This document shows, in pieces, positions 14,691-22,151 of a stretch of 64,000 bases of DNA. Source of the DNA: Paenibacillus sp. 1781tsa1 (lineage in GTDB: Bacteria > Bacillota > Bacilli > Paenibacillales > Paenibacillaceae); contig NZ_JAMYWY010000001.1 of NCBI RefSeq assembly GCF_024159265.1, positions 2,170,001 to 2,234,000 of the forward strand, read 5' to 3'. The notes beneath the pieces are model-generated. The model had not been told where the DNA came from, did no database searches, and saw only the letters and a program-made list of their open reading frames with translations. Numbering within the stretch: the first letter of the stretch is position 1; each line of letters opens with the position of its first letter. Both the position numbers and the translations under genes were made by a program.

Positions 14691-16658
14691 ATGAGAATAA
14701 CAGACTTGATGATCCAGGAAACGATGATCATGGACCTGCAAGCCACAACCAAAGATGAGGCTATTGATGAACTAATTGCAAGTCTGAACCGAAGCGGACG
14801 TATTAATGATCCGGTCCTGTTCAAGGAAATGATCTATAAAAGAGAAGCTGAATCCAGCACGGGTATCGGTGGCGGAATTGCGATGCCGCATGCCAAAACA
14901 ACAGCAGTGAATGAACCGACGGTTGTATTCGCCAAGAGCAGGAATGGACTTGATTTTGAAGCGTTGGATGACCAGCCAGCTCATGTGTTCTTCATGATTG
15001 CCGCTCCAGAAGGCGCAGGTAATACCCATCTGCGTACGCTTGCAGCTCTTTCCAGGTTGTTGATTGATAGCGATTTCATCTCACAGTTGATGAGTACAGA
15101 TACACCCGCCGAAGTCAGTGCATTGTTTGATGCCAAACAGGCGGAAGCAGCAGAAAAAGAAGCAGCCAAAGAGAAAGCAAAAGCGGAAAAAGCAGCAAAT
15201 GCCACATCCGGCTCTGCTAGTGGTCAGCAACAGAATACCTTTGGTGTCATTGTAGGTAATGAAAATTCGGAAGATTTTGTTGTTGCGGTTACAGCTTGTC
15301 CGACAGGTATAGCGCATACGTACATGGCTGAAGATGCACTTAAAAAGAAAGCTCAGGAAATGGGCATTAACATTCGCGTAGAGACAAACGGTTCCGAAGG
15401 AGCGCAGAATGTGTTGACGGCTGATGAGATTGCCCGCGCCAAAGGGGTTATCGTTGCCGCAGACAAAAATGTGGAGATGGCACGTTTCGATGGCAAACCG
15501 GTACTACAAAGACCGGTGAGCGATGGAATTCGCAAATCCGAAGAGTTGATTCGCAAAGCTGTTAACGGTGATGCACCTATCTATCGCAGTCAAGGCGGAA
15601 ATACCAAGGAAGAGGGAGCAAGCACAGGCAAGATCAGCGTAGGTAGCAAAATCTATAAAGATCTGATGAATGGTATCTCTCATATGCTGCCATTTGTTGT
15701 AGGTGGCGGTATCCTTCTTGCAATCTCCTTCTTGTTCGAGCAGATTGCTAGTCCTGAAAATCCGATTGTGCAACTGCTTCAAACGATCGGTGGCGGAACA
15801 GGTGCATTCCACTTCCTGATTCCGGTCCTTGCCGGATTTATCGCGATGAGTATCGGTGATCGCCCAGCCCTGATGCCTGGTATGGTCGGTGGATTGATGG
15901 CGGTTAACTCGAACGCCGGTTTCCTTGGTGGTCTGGCTGCCGGTTTCCTGGCGGGTTATGTAGTCATCGGTCTTCGTAAGGCATTGAAAGGTTTGCCAAA
16001 AGCAATTGATGGCTTGAAACCAATCTTGCTGTACCCGGTATTCGGTTTGCTGATCGTAGGTGCAATCAGCTTCTACGTCTTCGATCCAATCTTTGGTTCC
16101 CTGAACACATGGCTTGTAGATGCACTTGGTAATCTGGGAACAGGAAATAAAGTATTGCTTGGTTTGTTGCTTGGTGGCATGATGGCGATCGATATGGGCG
16201 GACCGTTCAACAAAGCGGCATATACGTTCGCGATTGGGGTATTCACATCCAGTGGTAACACAGACGGTGCATGGATGGCAGCAGTTATGGCAGGTGGTAT
16301 GGCGCCTCCTCTGGCAATTGCCCTGGCAACGACGTTCTTCAAATCCAAATTTACGGAGCAAGAACGCAAATCGGGCTTGACCAACTATGTTCTTGGATTG
16401 TCTTTCATTACGGAAGGTGCAATTCCATTTGCAGCAGCTGATCCACTTCGTGTATTGACATCGTGCATCATTGGTTCTGCTGTTGCGGGCGGACTGACAC
16501 AATTGTGGAGTATTAATGTACCAGCTCCGCACGGCGGCATCTTTGTTGCTGCACTGGCGAACCACGCAATATTGTTCCTGCTTGCCGTTGCCATTGGTGC
16601 GGTGATCTCCGGTCTGATTCTGGGACTGTGGAAGAAGGCACCAACGCTTGTGAAGTAA
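14691..16658 (+). CDS. fruA: PTS fructose transporter subunit IIABC
   Basis: A 655-aa protein from ATG 14691 (AAGGGAGTG 8 bases upstream). Domain order is EIIA (residues 1-145, phosphorylated His67 in GGGIAMPHAKT), an Ala/Lys/Glu-rich linker (148-178), EIIB (about 183-285, phosphorylated Cys203 in TACPTGIAHTYMAE) and EIIC (about 315-645, around nine membrane segments, including GDRPALMPGMVGGLMA and FITEGAIPFAAADP). It takes up fructose with phosphorylation to fructose-1-phosphate, using PEP via EI and HPr. It is the last gene of the operon and ends at a strong terminator. Confidence 0.96.
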   Translation: MRITDLMIQETMIMDLQATTKDEAIDELIASLNRSGRINDPVLFKEMIYKREAESSTGIGGGIAMPHAKTTAVNEPTVVFAKSRNGLDFEALDDQPAHVFFMIAAPEGAGNTHLRTLAALSRLLIDSDFISQLMSTDTPAEVSALFDAKQAEAAEKEAAKEKAKAEKAANATSGSASGQQQNTFGVIVGNENSEDFVVAVTACPTGIAHTYMAEDALKKKAQEMGINIRVETNGSEGAQNVLTADEIARAKGVIVAADKNVEMARFDGKPVLQRPVSDGIRKSEELIRKAVNGDAPIYRSQGGNTKEEGASTGKISVGSKIYKDLMNGISHMLPFVVGGGILLAISFLFEQIASPENPIVQLLQTIGGGTGAFHFLIPVLAGFIAMSIGDRPALMPGMVGGLMAVNSNAGFLGGLAAGFLAGYVVIGLRKALKGLPKAIDGLKPILLYPVFGLLIVGAISFYVFDPIFGSLNTWLVDALGNLGTGNKVLLGLLLGGMMAIDMGGPFNKAAYTFAIGVFTSSGNTDGAWMAAVMAGGMAPPLAIALATTFFKSKFTEQERKSGLTNYVLGLSFITEGAIPFAAADPLRVLTSCIIGSAVAGGLTQLWSINVPAPHGGIFVAALANHAILFLLAVAIGAVISGLILGLWKKAPTLVK

Positions 16659-16669
16659 GGAATATTAGA

Positions 16670-16708
16670 AACATCTCCTGGGTGGACTTCACCTGGGGGA
16701 TGTTTTTT
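16670..16708 (+). terminator. Terminator of the fru operon
   Basis: AACATC..CTGGGTG pairs with CACCTGGGGGATGTT around the loop GACTT, then seven T residues. Confidence 0.9.
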
Positions 16709-16860
16709 TGTTTCAACTTTTTCATCAGGCAATGGAAAGTTGCCTCTGAATTTGCGTTTGTGTAAAATGCTTATTTAGCATTCCTACGAATATGTGGTAA
16801 AATAAAAATATATTATGAAACCGTGTTTCGACTAATGAAACTTGTGCAGGAGGAATTCGA

Positions 16861-17649
16861 ATGTCTGATGTAATCAAGAGTCAGGTGCAGAAGCAGTTTG
16901 CGAAGAATGCGGGAAAATACGTGACGAGTACGGGACATGCTAAAGGTGAGGATCTCGAGTTGCTCGTGGCTTCATCTCAAGCCACTCCAGATATGAACGT
17001 GCTGGATATCGCCACTGGAGGAGGGCATGTCGCCAACGCTTTGGCTCCGCTTGTTCAGCGGGTGACAGCTCTGGATTTAACGAAGGAGATGCTGCAGGCC
17101 GCTGAACAGTTTATCCTGGGGAATGGACACGATAATGTAGATTTTGTAGCCGGGGATGCTGAGAAGCTGCCATTCGATGATGATGTCTTTGACCTTGTGA
17201 CCTGTCGAATCGCTGCTCACCATTTTCCGGACGTTTCTTCATTTGTTCATGAGGCGTTACGAGTCATGAAGCCCGGTGGAAAGTTGTTATTGATTGACAA
17301 CGTGGCACCTGAACGTGATGAGAATGACCAGTTTTACAATGAAGTGGAGAAGTGCCGAGATGCAAGCCATGTTCGAGCATGGCGCAAGACGGAATGGATT
17401 CATATGCTGGAGTATGCGGGCTTCCGAATGGAAACGATGGTTTCCTTCCAGAAGCGCTTTAAGTTTGAAGAGTGGTGCAACCGTGCAGCACTGCCGGAAC
17501 GGGAGAGAAGTGAACTTGAAGCAAGCATGTTGAGCGCGCCGTCCATCATCAGAAAATTTTTTGATTTTGAAGTGACAAAGAACGGGAAGCTCGACAGCTT
17601 CCAAGGAGAAAGTGTATATATCCAAGCGATTAAGCCGACTCATGTCTGA
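16861..17649 (+). CDS. Class I SAM-dependent methyltransferase (UbiE/YcgJ-like)
   Basis: A 262-aa protein with the SAM-binding motif I NVLDIATGGGHVANAL (about residues 46-61), motif II VTALDLTKEMLQAA, then VAGDAEKLPFDDDVFDLVTCRIAAHHF and VMKPGGKLLLIDN. The core fits the Methyltransf_11 group used by UbiE and YcgJ. The C-terminal part is helical and probably decides the substrate, which cannot be named. GCAGGAGGAATTCG gives an excellent ribosome binding site for ATG 16861. It is a single gene converging on the alcohol dehydrogenase gene. Confidence 0.88.
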   Translation: MSDVIKSQVQKQFAKNAGKYVTSTGHAKGEDLELLVASSQATPDMNVLDIATGGGHVANALAPLVQRVTALDLTKEMLQAAEQFILGNGHDNVDFVAGDAEKLPFDDDVFDLVTCRIAAHHFPDVSSFVHEALRVMKPGGKLLLIDNVAPERDENDQFYNEVEKCRDASHVRAWRKTEWIHMLEYAGFRMETMVSFQKRFKFEEWCNRAALPERERSELEASMLSAPSIIRKFFDFEVTKNGKLDSFQGESVYIQAIKPTHV

Positions 17650-17719
17650 TTCGATAGAGCAAACCATTAAGGTTAGCAGGTTATGAACGAGTAGAAGGAT
17701 GAATGACAATAAAATAAAT

Positions 17720-17766
17720 AAAACAAGCAGAGTACCTTGAACAGGTAGATCTGCTTGTTTTATTTG
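17720..17766. terminator. Bidirectional terminator between the convergent methyltransferase and dehydrogenase genes
   Basis: AAAACAAGCAG at 17720-17730 pairs with CTGCTTGTTTT at 17751-17761; A-rich and T-rich flanks allow use in both directions. Confidence 0.88.
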
Positions 17767-17792
17767 GCATATATAATAATCAAAGCGAAGGT

Positions 17793-18932
17793 TCAGGGTT
17801 TTAATATAACCTTGGTACATTCATCTTCATGATCGTTGAAAATGCGATACGCTTCGCTTGCATTCTCCAGTGGAATCCGATGGGAGATGATCTCGGTCGG
17901 ATCAAACTCACCAGCAGTGATTTTACGGAATAACTCAGGCATATAATGTATAACAGGAGCTTGTCCCATTTTGAGATTGATATTGCGTTCAAACAGATTG
18001 CCTAATGGAAACATGTTGTAGGAAGAGCCATATACACCCGTAAGCTGGAGTGTACCGAATTTGCGGATCGCTTTCATGCCGATTTCAATCGCACTCAGTG
18101 AACCGCCATGAAGTTTTAGCTTCTGTCCAATTTCCTCCAGCGTGGTTTTTTTGCCATCCATACCTACACAGTCAATCACAACGTCGGTTCCGCCTTGTGT
18201 AATCTCACGAATGTGTTCACCCATATCATCGTAATCTTCAAAATTAAAAATTTCTGCATCGTTCAAACGTTTGGCCTTCTCCAGTCGATAGGGCAGACGA
18301 TCCACAGCAATAACGCGTTTGGCACCTTTCATCCAGGCGAACTTTTGCGTCATCAGCCCAATGGGGCCACTACCGAGTACAGTGACTGTATCTCCCGGTT
18401 TAACTCCGGCATTCTCGACACTCCAGTAAGCGGTTGGAAGAACATCCGACAGAAACAATAAAGCTTCATCTTCCAGTTCACAGGATTCCGGAATCACAAA
18501 CGGTGTGAAGTTTCCGTAGGGGACACGCAATAATTCTGCCTGACCTCCCGGGTGGTTGCCGTAGCGTTCGGTGAATCCAAAATAACCACCTGTATGAATA
18601 TCCGGATTGCCATTGGAATTATCACACTGGCTCTCCATGTCATGATTGCAATAGAAGCATTCACCACAAGCGATGTTAAAAGGCAGGACCACCCGGTCCC
18701 CCTTCTTCACACGTGTCACTTCCGGACCGACTTCTTCTACAATGCCCATCGGTTCATGACCGATAACGTAATCTTTGGCAGCAGGCAGAGCTCCCTGATA
18801 AATATGCAAATCGGATCCACATATGGCGGTGGAAGTAATACGAACGATAATATCATCCTTCTGTTGCAGTGTGGGATCTTCAACCTCTTTGACTTGAATG
18901 TCCTTCATTCCCTGAAACGTAACGGCTCTCAT
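17793..18932 (-). CDS. Zinc-dependent alcohol/formaldehyde dehydrogenase-like protein (MDR family)
   Basis: A 379-aa protein. ATG 18932 is chosen because AAGGAGG on the minus strand lies nine bases away; the ATG at 18938 is only three bases from it. ICGSDLH and GHEPMG with GDRV hold catalytic zinc ligands; CGECFYCNHDMESQC is a four-cysteine structural zinc lobe; VTVLGSGPIGLMTQ is the NAD-binding glycine motif. The extended length and NHPGGQAELLRVPYG segment resemble the formaldehyde dehydrogenase branch. It lies 78 bases downstream of the bicupin gene on the same strand with no terminator between, so co-transcription is likely. Substrate unknown. Confidence 0.88.
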   Translation of the reverse strand: MRAVTFQGMKDIQVKEVEDPTLQQKDDIIVRITSTAICGSDLHIYQGALPAAKDYVIGHEPMGIVEEVGPEVTRVKKGDRVVLPFNIACGECFYCNHDMESQCDNSNGNPDIHTGGYFGFTERYGNHPGGQAELLRVPYGNFTPFVIPESCELEDEALLFLSDVLPTAYWSVENAGVKPGDTVTVLGSGPIGLMTQKFAWMKGAKRVIAVDRLPYRLEKAKRLNDAEIFNFEDYDDMGEHIREITQGGTDVVIDCVGMDGKKTTLEEIGQKLKLHGGSLSAIEIGMKAIRKFGTLQLTGVYGSSYNMFPLGNLFERNINLKMGQAPVIHYMPELFRKITAGEFDPTEIISHRIPLENASEAYRIFNDHEDECTKVILKP

Positions 18933-19010
18933 CTTCATATTCCTCCTTGTATAGTGGGATTCTCTGACAATTACCCCTTTTCAGCACAAATGATAGAGGA
19001 ACATACTAAA

Positions 19011-20174
19011 TTAAACTACAGGCCATTTCACTTTACGCAAGGCATCGAGTAACTCAGGCGGTGCATTCAGGTTGTCACGGACCAGATCCCGAGGGGTTAA
19101 GGCCATCCACTGATTCAGCGATACATCCTCGAAGCGATCACTTCGGAATATCTCCAAAAACCATAAGGTGTCGGTACCGGTATTCTGTATGTAATGTCCC
19201 AATGCGACGGGAACATATCCCACATCACCGGCGCGATAATCAAAGGTGCGAGCAATGCCGTTACCTCCAAAGACGGTCATTCTTCCTTGTCCTGTCAGAT
19301 AATATTGCCATTCATCTGCATTAGGATGCCAGTGCAGTTCACGCATGGCCCCAGGCCGGATCTCAACAAGTGCGGCTGCAACAGTGGTAGAGATGGGGAA
19401 GTTGGTGGAATCTACAATTCGAACGCTTCCGCCAGGTGTAATGAGTGGTTCCTGGGCCAGCAATCGGTGTTTGAAAGTGAGAGGAACAGTACCGTATGGA
19501 GACTCAACTTCCTGGCTCTCGATGGAACCTGGGACAGTATCTTGGAAAATGTACACCTGTTCCTTCGGCATCGACTGAAAAGCAGATTCAGGCACGCCGA
19601 AATTGACAGACAATACTTCCGGTGGCGTATGGGCAAACCAGTCGGATATGGATAACGTATTCAGATCGGAGAAAGACCCGTCATCAAACACGAGTAGAAA
19701 TTCACAACCATCCTCCAGTCCCTGAATGGAATGGGGTAGACCTTTTGGGAAAAACCAGAGATCGCCCGGCCCAACATCTGCAATAAAATTACGTCCGTTC
19801 TGATCTACCGAGGTAATTCTCGCTGTTCCCCAGATCATATAGGCCCACTCGGATTGCTGGTGCCAATGGAGTTCTCGTACACCGCCGGGAGTCAGGCTCA
19901 TGTTCACACCAGCCAGTGTTGTGGCAATAGGAAGATCCCTTACGGTGATTTCACGTGACCAACCCCCATGGTTCAATTGCATATGGGTATCGGAAAAAGA
20001 CATTCTCAGATTGGGCAATAACCCGTTATCAGTAGCTGGAGGTACCAGCATATCGGGGTTTTGTATATCTCTCATGACGTCTCTGGGTCCCAGATCAGGT
20101 CCTCCAGCGCCATCACTGCGAATGGGTTGCGGGATGATAAGAGGTTTATCATTTGGTTGCTGTCCTTTGGTCAT
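19011..20174 (-). CDS. Oxalate decarboxylase-family bicupin with altered lid motif
   Basis: A 387-aa protein matching the length and layout of Bacillus OxdC. Both cupin domains keep their manganese ligands: His103, His105, Glu109, His148 in the first ([14 protein letters not shown]) and His281, His283, Glu288, His327 in the second ([15 protein letters not shown]). The second-site glutamate is kept (FLEIF, Glu341). The flexible lid of the N-terminal site, SENST in OxdC with Glu162 as proton donor, reads SDLNT here (169-173). OxdC splits oxalate into formate and CO2; with this lid the activity may be changed or the substrate different. No signal peptide. A dehydrogenase gene follows in the same direction. 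Confidence 0.85.
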   Translation of the reverse strand: MTKGQQPNDKPLIIPQPIRSDGAGGPDLGPRDVMRDIQNPDMLVPPATDNGLLPNLRMSFSDTHMQLNHGGWSREITVRDLPIATTLAGVNMSLTPGGVRELHWHQQSEWAYMIWGTARITSVDQNGRNFIADVGPGDLWFFPKGLPHSIQGLEDGCEFLLVFDDGSFSDLNTLSISDWFAHTPPEVLSVNFGVPESAFQSMPKEQVYIFQDTVPGSIESQEVESPYGTVPLTFKHRLLAQEPLITPGGSVRIVDSTNFPISTTVAAALVEIRPGAMRELHWHPNADEWQYYLTGQGRMTVFGGNGIARTFDYRAGDVGYVPVALGHYIQNTGTDTLWFLEIFRSDRFEDVSLNQWMALTPRDLVRDNLNAPPELLDALRKVKWPVV

Positions 20175-20273
20175 TGAGTGATCCCTCCAGATTCAGTGGC
20201 ATGTCACACGCGACATTGTATCGTTATGTTTACACTTATGAATCAGGGCCTGGATAATATGAGGGACAAACGA

Positions 20274-20308
20274 CAAAAAAAGACGTGACCGCATGTGGTC
20301 ACGTCTTT
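20274..20308 (-). terminator. Terminator of the SDR gene
   Basis: On the minus strand AAAGACGTGACC pairs perfectly with GGTCACGTCTTT (12 bp) and is followed by a T run. It separates the SDR gene from the bicupin gene. Confidence 0.9.
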
Positions 20309-20421
20309 ACACCTAATGAGATGGTCAAACAATCCATAAATCCGGTGATCGAATCAAATAAAGTCAGAATTCCAGATTGGACTGAAGATGCTCTTTCATC
20401 AGCCGTTCGGCGGTCTGTCCG

Positions 20422-21303
20422 TCATGTGGATGGGTTGGAGGCGGGCTTTCCAGACTGCGTTGTACGAAAACGCTGCTCGTAGATCTCGTTTACACGCTGG
20501 AGAACGGCAGGGCCTTGCTCTGTAAAACGAAGCGCTACCGCTTTATTTTTCACCAGAAATGTACCGGATTCATGTCTGGTGGGTGATAAAGCCGCACTGT
20601 AGAGCAATGAAGCGCCATGACTTGGATGGGGAAAGAACCATTTCATAATGGGTTTGATATAGAAGGGCAGACCGGATGTTTTGTTGCCCCGTAGCGTATT
20701 ATTTCCACCGGGATCTACGCTTAGCAGTTGAATACCGTCTGCCTTGGCAGATTTGGCAACCTCGCGTGTCCACAGAGATAAGCCGAGCTTTGAAATGGCA
20801 TAGGGACCAAACAGCTTTTTGAATTCAACTGGACGCTCCAAGATATTCAGATCAAATTGTTTGACCATTTTGAACGCGGTGGTGGAAGTATTAACGACTG
20901 TTTTCATCTGTCCTTTGAGCAATAGCTCAACTAATTCCATGTAGATGATGTATGGAATTACCGTCTGAAGTTCGAAGTGTAGTTCATGCCCCTGATCAGA
21001 GAAACGAAGCTCGGAAGCGCTACCCCCGGCATTGTTAAACAAGATATCAATTGAATCGGTATCGGATTTGATCTGATCCAGTGCAGTTCTCAGACTATCG
21101 TAGTTGGTCAGATTAGCCTGAACCCAACGAAGCTTGCCTGAACGTAAGGCGTTCTGTATATCGGTATCCTCGGATGGGAAAGCCGACCGGTTGAGACCGA
21201 TTACCTGCCATCCTTCATCCAGCAACTTGCGTGTCAGTTCAAGACCAATTCCTGACGTTGAGCCTGTGATGAGAGCGGTGCGAAGCAGATTTTGGTTATT
21301 CAT
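20422..21303 (-). CDS. SDR family oxidoreductase
   Basis: A 293-aa short-chain dehydrogenase: TALITGSTSGIGLELTRKLL (cofactor loop, residues about 9-28), FNNAGG (NNAG motif, about 90-95), the catalytic serine region VVNTSTTA and Tyr-Ala-Ile-Ser-Lys (GPYAISKLGLSLW, near residue 167-171). The arginine after the second strand (LNRSAF) suggests NADP. The region after VDPGG is longer than usual. It is transcribed away from the MerR gene, from a promoter with a 19-base spacer carrying the same palindrome, so it is probably the target of that MerR protein, possibly for reactive carbonyl removal (inference). Confidence 0.88.
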   Translation of the reverse strand: MNNQNLLRTALITGSTSGIGLELTRKLLDEGWQVIGLNRSAFPSEDTDIQNALRSGKLRWVQANLTNYDSLRTALDQIKSDTDSIDILFNNAGGSASELRFSDQGHELHFELQTVIPYIIYMELVELLLKGQMKTVVNTSTTAFKMVKQFDLNILERPVEFKKLFGPYAISKLGLSLWTREVAKSAKADGIQLLSVDPGGNNTLRGNKTSGLPFYIKPIMKWFFPHPSHGASLLYSAALSPTRHESGTFLVKNKAVALRFTEQGPAVLQRVNEIYEQRFRTTQSGKPASNPST

Positions 21304-21353
21304 ATATACCTCCAGAAGAATGGGATTACAGAACGAATCTGTATGATGCGCTC

Positions 21354-21384
21354 ATTCTATAACTTGGAGTCGACTCCAAGTCAA
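21354..21384 (-). promoter_or_regulatory. MerR-type promoter of the SDR gene with 19-base spacer
   Basis: On the minus strand the -35 is TTGACT (complement of 21379-21384) and the -10 is TAGAAT (complement of 21354-21359), 19 bases apart. The spacer holds the palindrome CTTGGAGTCGACTCCAAG. Over-long spacers with a central palindrome are the hallmark of MerR-activated promoters. Confidence 0.85.
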
Positions 21385-21408
21385 GAGGGTGGCTTCAACG
21401 GATCATGC

Positions 21409-21439
21409 TTGACTTGGAGTTAACTCCAAGTTGTAATAT
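21409..21439 (+). promoter_or_regulatory. MerR-type promoter of the merR gene with 19-base spacer
   Basis: The -35 is TTGACT (21409-21414) and the -10 is TAATAT (21434-21439), 19 bases apart, with the palindrome CTTGGAGTTAACTCCAAG in the spacer. It mirrors the SDR promoter, so the MerR protein probably controls itself and the SDR gene. Confidence 0.87.
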
Positions 21440-21468
21440 GGAGAGAAATGAATGTGGAGGAGGCCCAT

Positions 21469-21906
21469 ATGATGAGCGACAATGTAATGTTCTCCATCAA
21501 AGAAACGTCAGAACAGGCCGGATTATCAGAAGATACAATTCGTTATTATGAGAAGATTGGGCTGCTTCCCCGAGCTGAACGCAAGGCCAATCGCCATCGG
21601 GTATACCGCTCGGAGGACATCCATACCATGAGGTTGATCACTTGTCTGAAAAAAACTGGCATGTCTTTGGAAGAAATGAAGCCCTATCTCCAAATGTCCA
21701 TGGATTCAGATCTCGCAGATTTCCCGGATGAACGGGAGATGCTGGTGAATCACCGGAAGAAAGTTGAAGCACAGATTGCTTCGCTACAGCAGGTCGTTGA
21801 TTTTATCGATGAGAAGTTGGAGAAACGAAGTATGTATCCTGATGAATGTCCCATTACCGGGGAGAACCAGATGTCTGTTTTTGAGAAACAGAACATATTC
21901 TCTTGA
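21469..21906 (+). CDS. MerR family regulator (AdhR-like, possible carbonyl/redox sensor)
   Basis: A 145-aa protein; GGAGGAGG at 21456-21463 serves ATG 21469 or the adjacent ATG 21472. The winged helix at residues 8-75 reads FSIKETSEQAGLSEDTIRYYEKIGLL..HRVYRSEDI; then LITCLKKTGMSLEEMKPYL and a coiled-coil dimer helix (about 88-122). Cys59 aligns with the redox-active cysteine of the Bacillus aldehyde regulator AdhR (IKCMRNAG); this alignment is by eye. The metal-binding C-terminus of metal-type MerR proteins is missing, although one cysteine occurs in YPDECPITG. Regulates the divergent SDR gene by promoter architecture. Confidence 0.88.
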   Translation: MMSDNVMFSIKETSEQAGLSEDTIRYYEKIGLLPRAERKANRHRVYRSEDIHTMRLITCLKKTGMSLEEMKPYLQMSMDSDLADFPDEREMLVNHRKKVEAQIASLQQVVDFIDEKLEKRSMYPDECPITGENQMSVFEKQNIFS

Positions 21907-21934
21907 TGGCGCTGCTACCTGTTTGAATCCGAAA

Positions 21935-21964
21935 ACCCACGTCATGATGACGCGGGTCTTTTGC
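21935..21964 (+). terminator. Likely terminator after merR
   Basis: ACCCACGTC and GACGCGGGT pair around ATGAT with one mismatch, then CTTTT. Moderately strong. Confidence 0.6.
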
Positions 21965-22151
21965 TGTTTCTAGCATGTAATATCGAGTGTATGGCCAGGT
22001 TATTAGATATCGCTTTTTACATAGAGGGTTGTCTGAAAAGAAGCTTAATGAAGCAGGGATATGATATATTAAAGAGCAATGTTACATTGTTTTGATAGCA
22101 ACCACATCTGCAGATTGAGAAGAATTCCAGATAAGAGAGGCGAACGACAGC

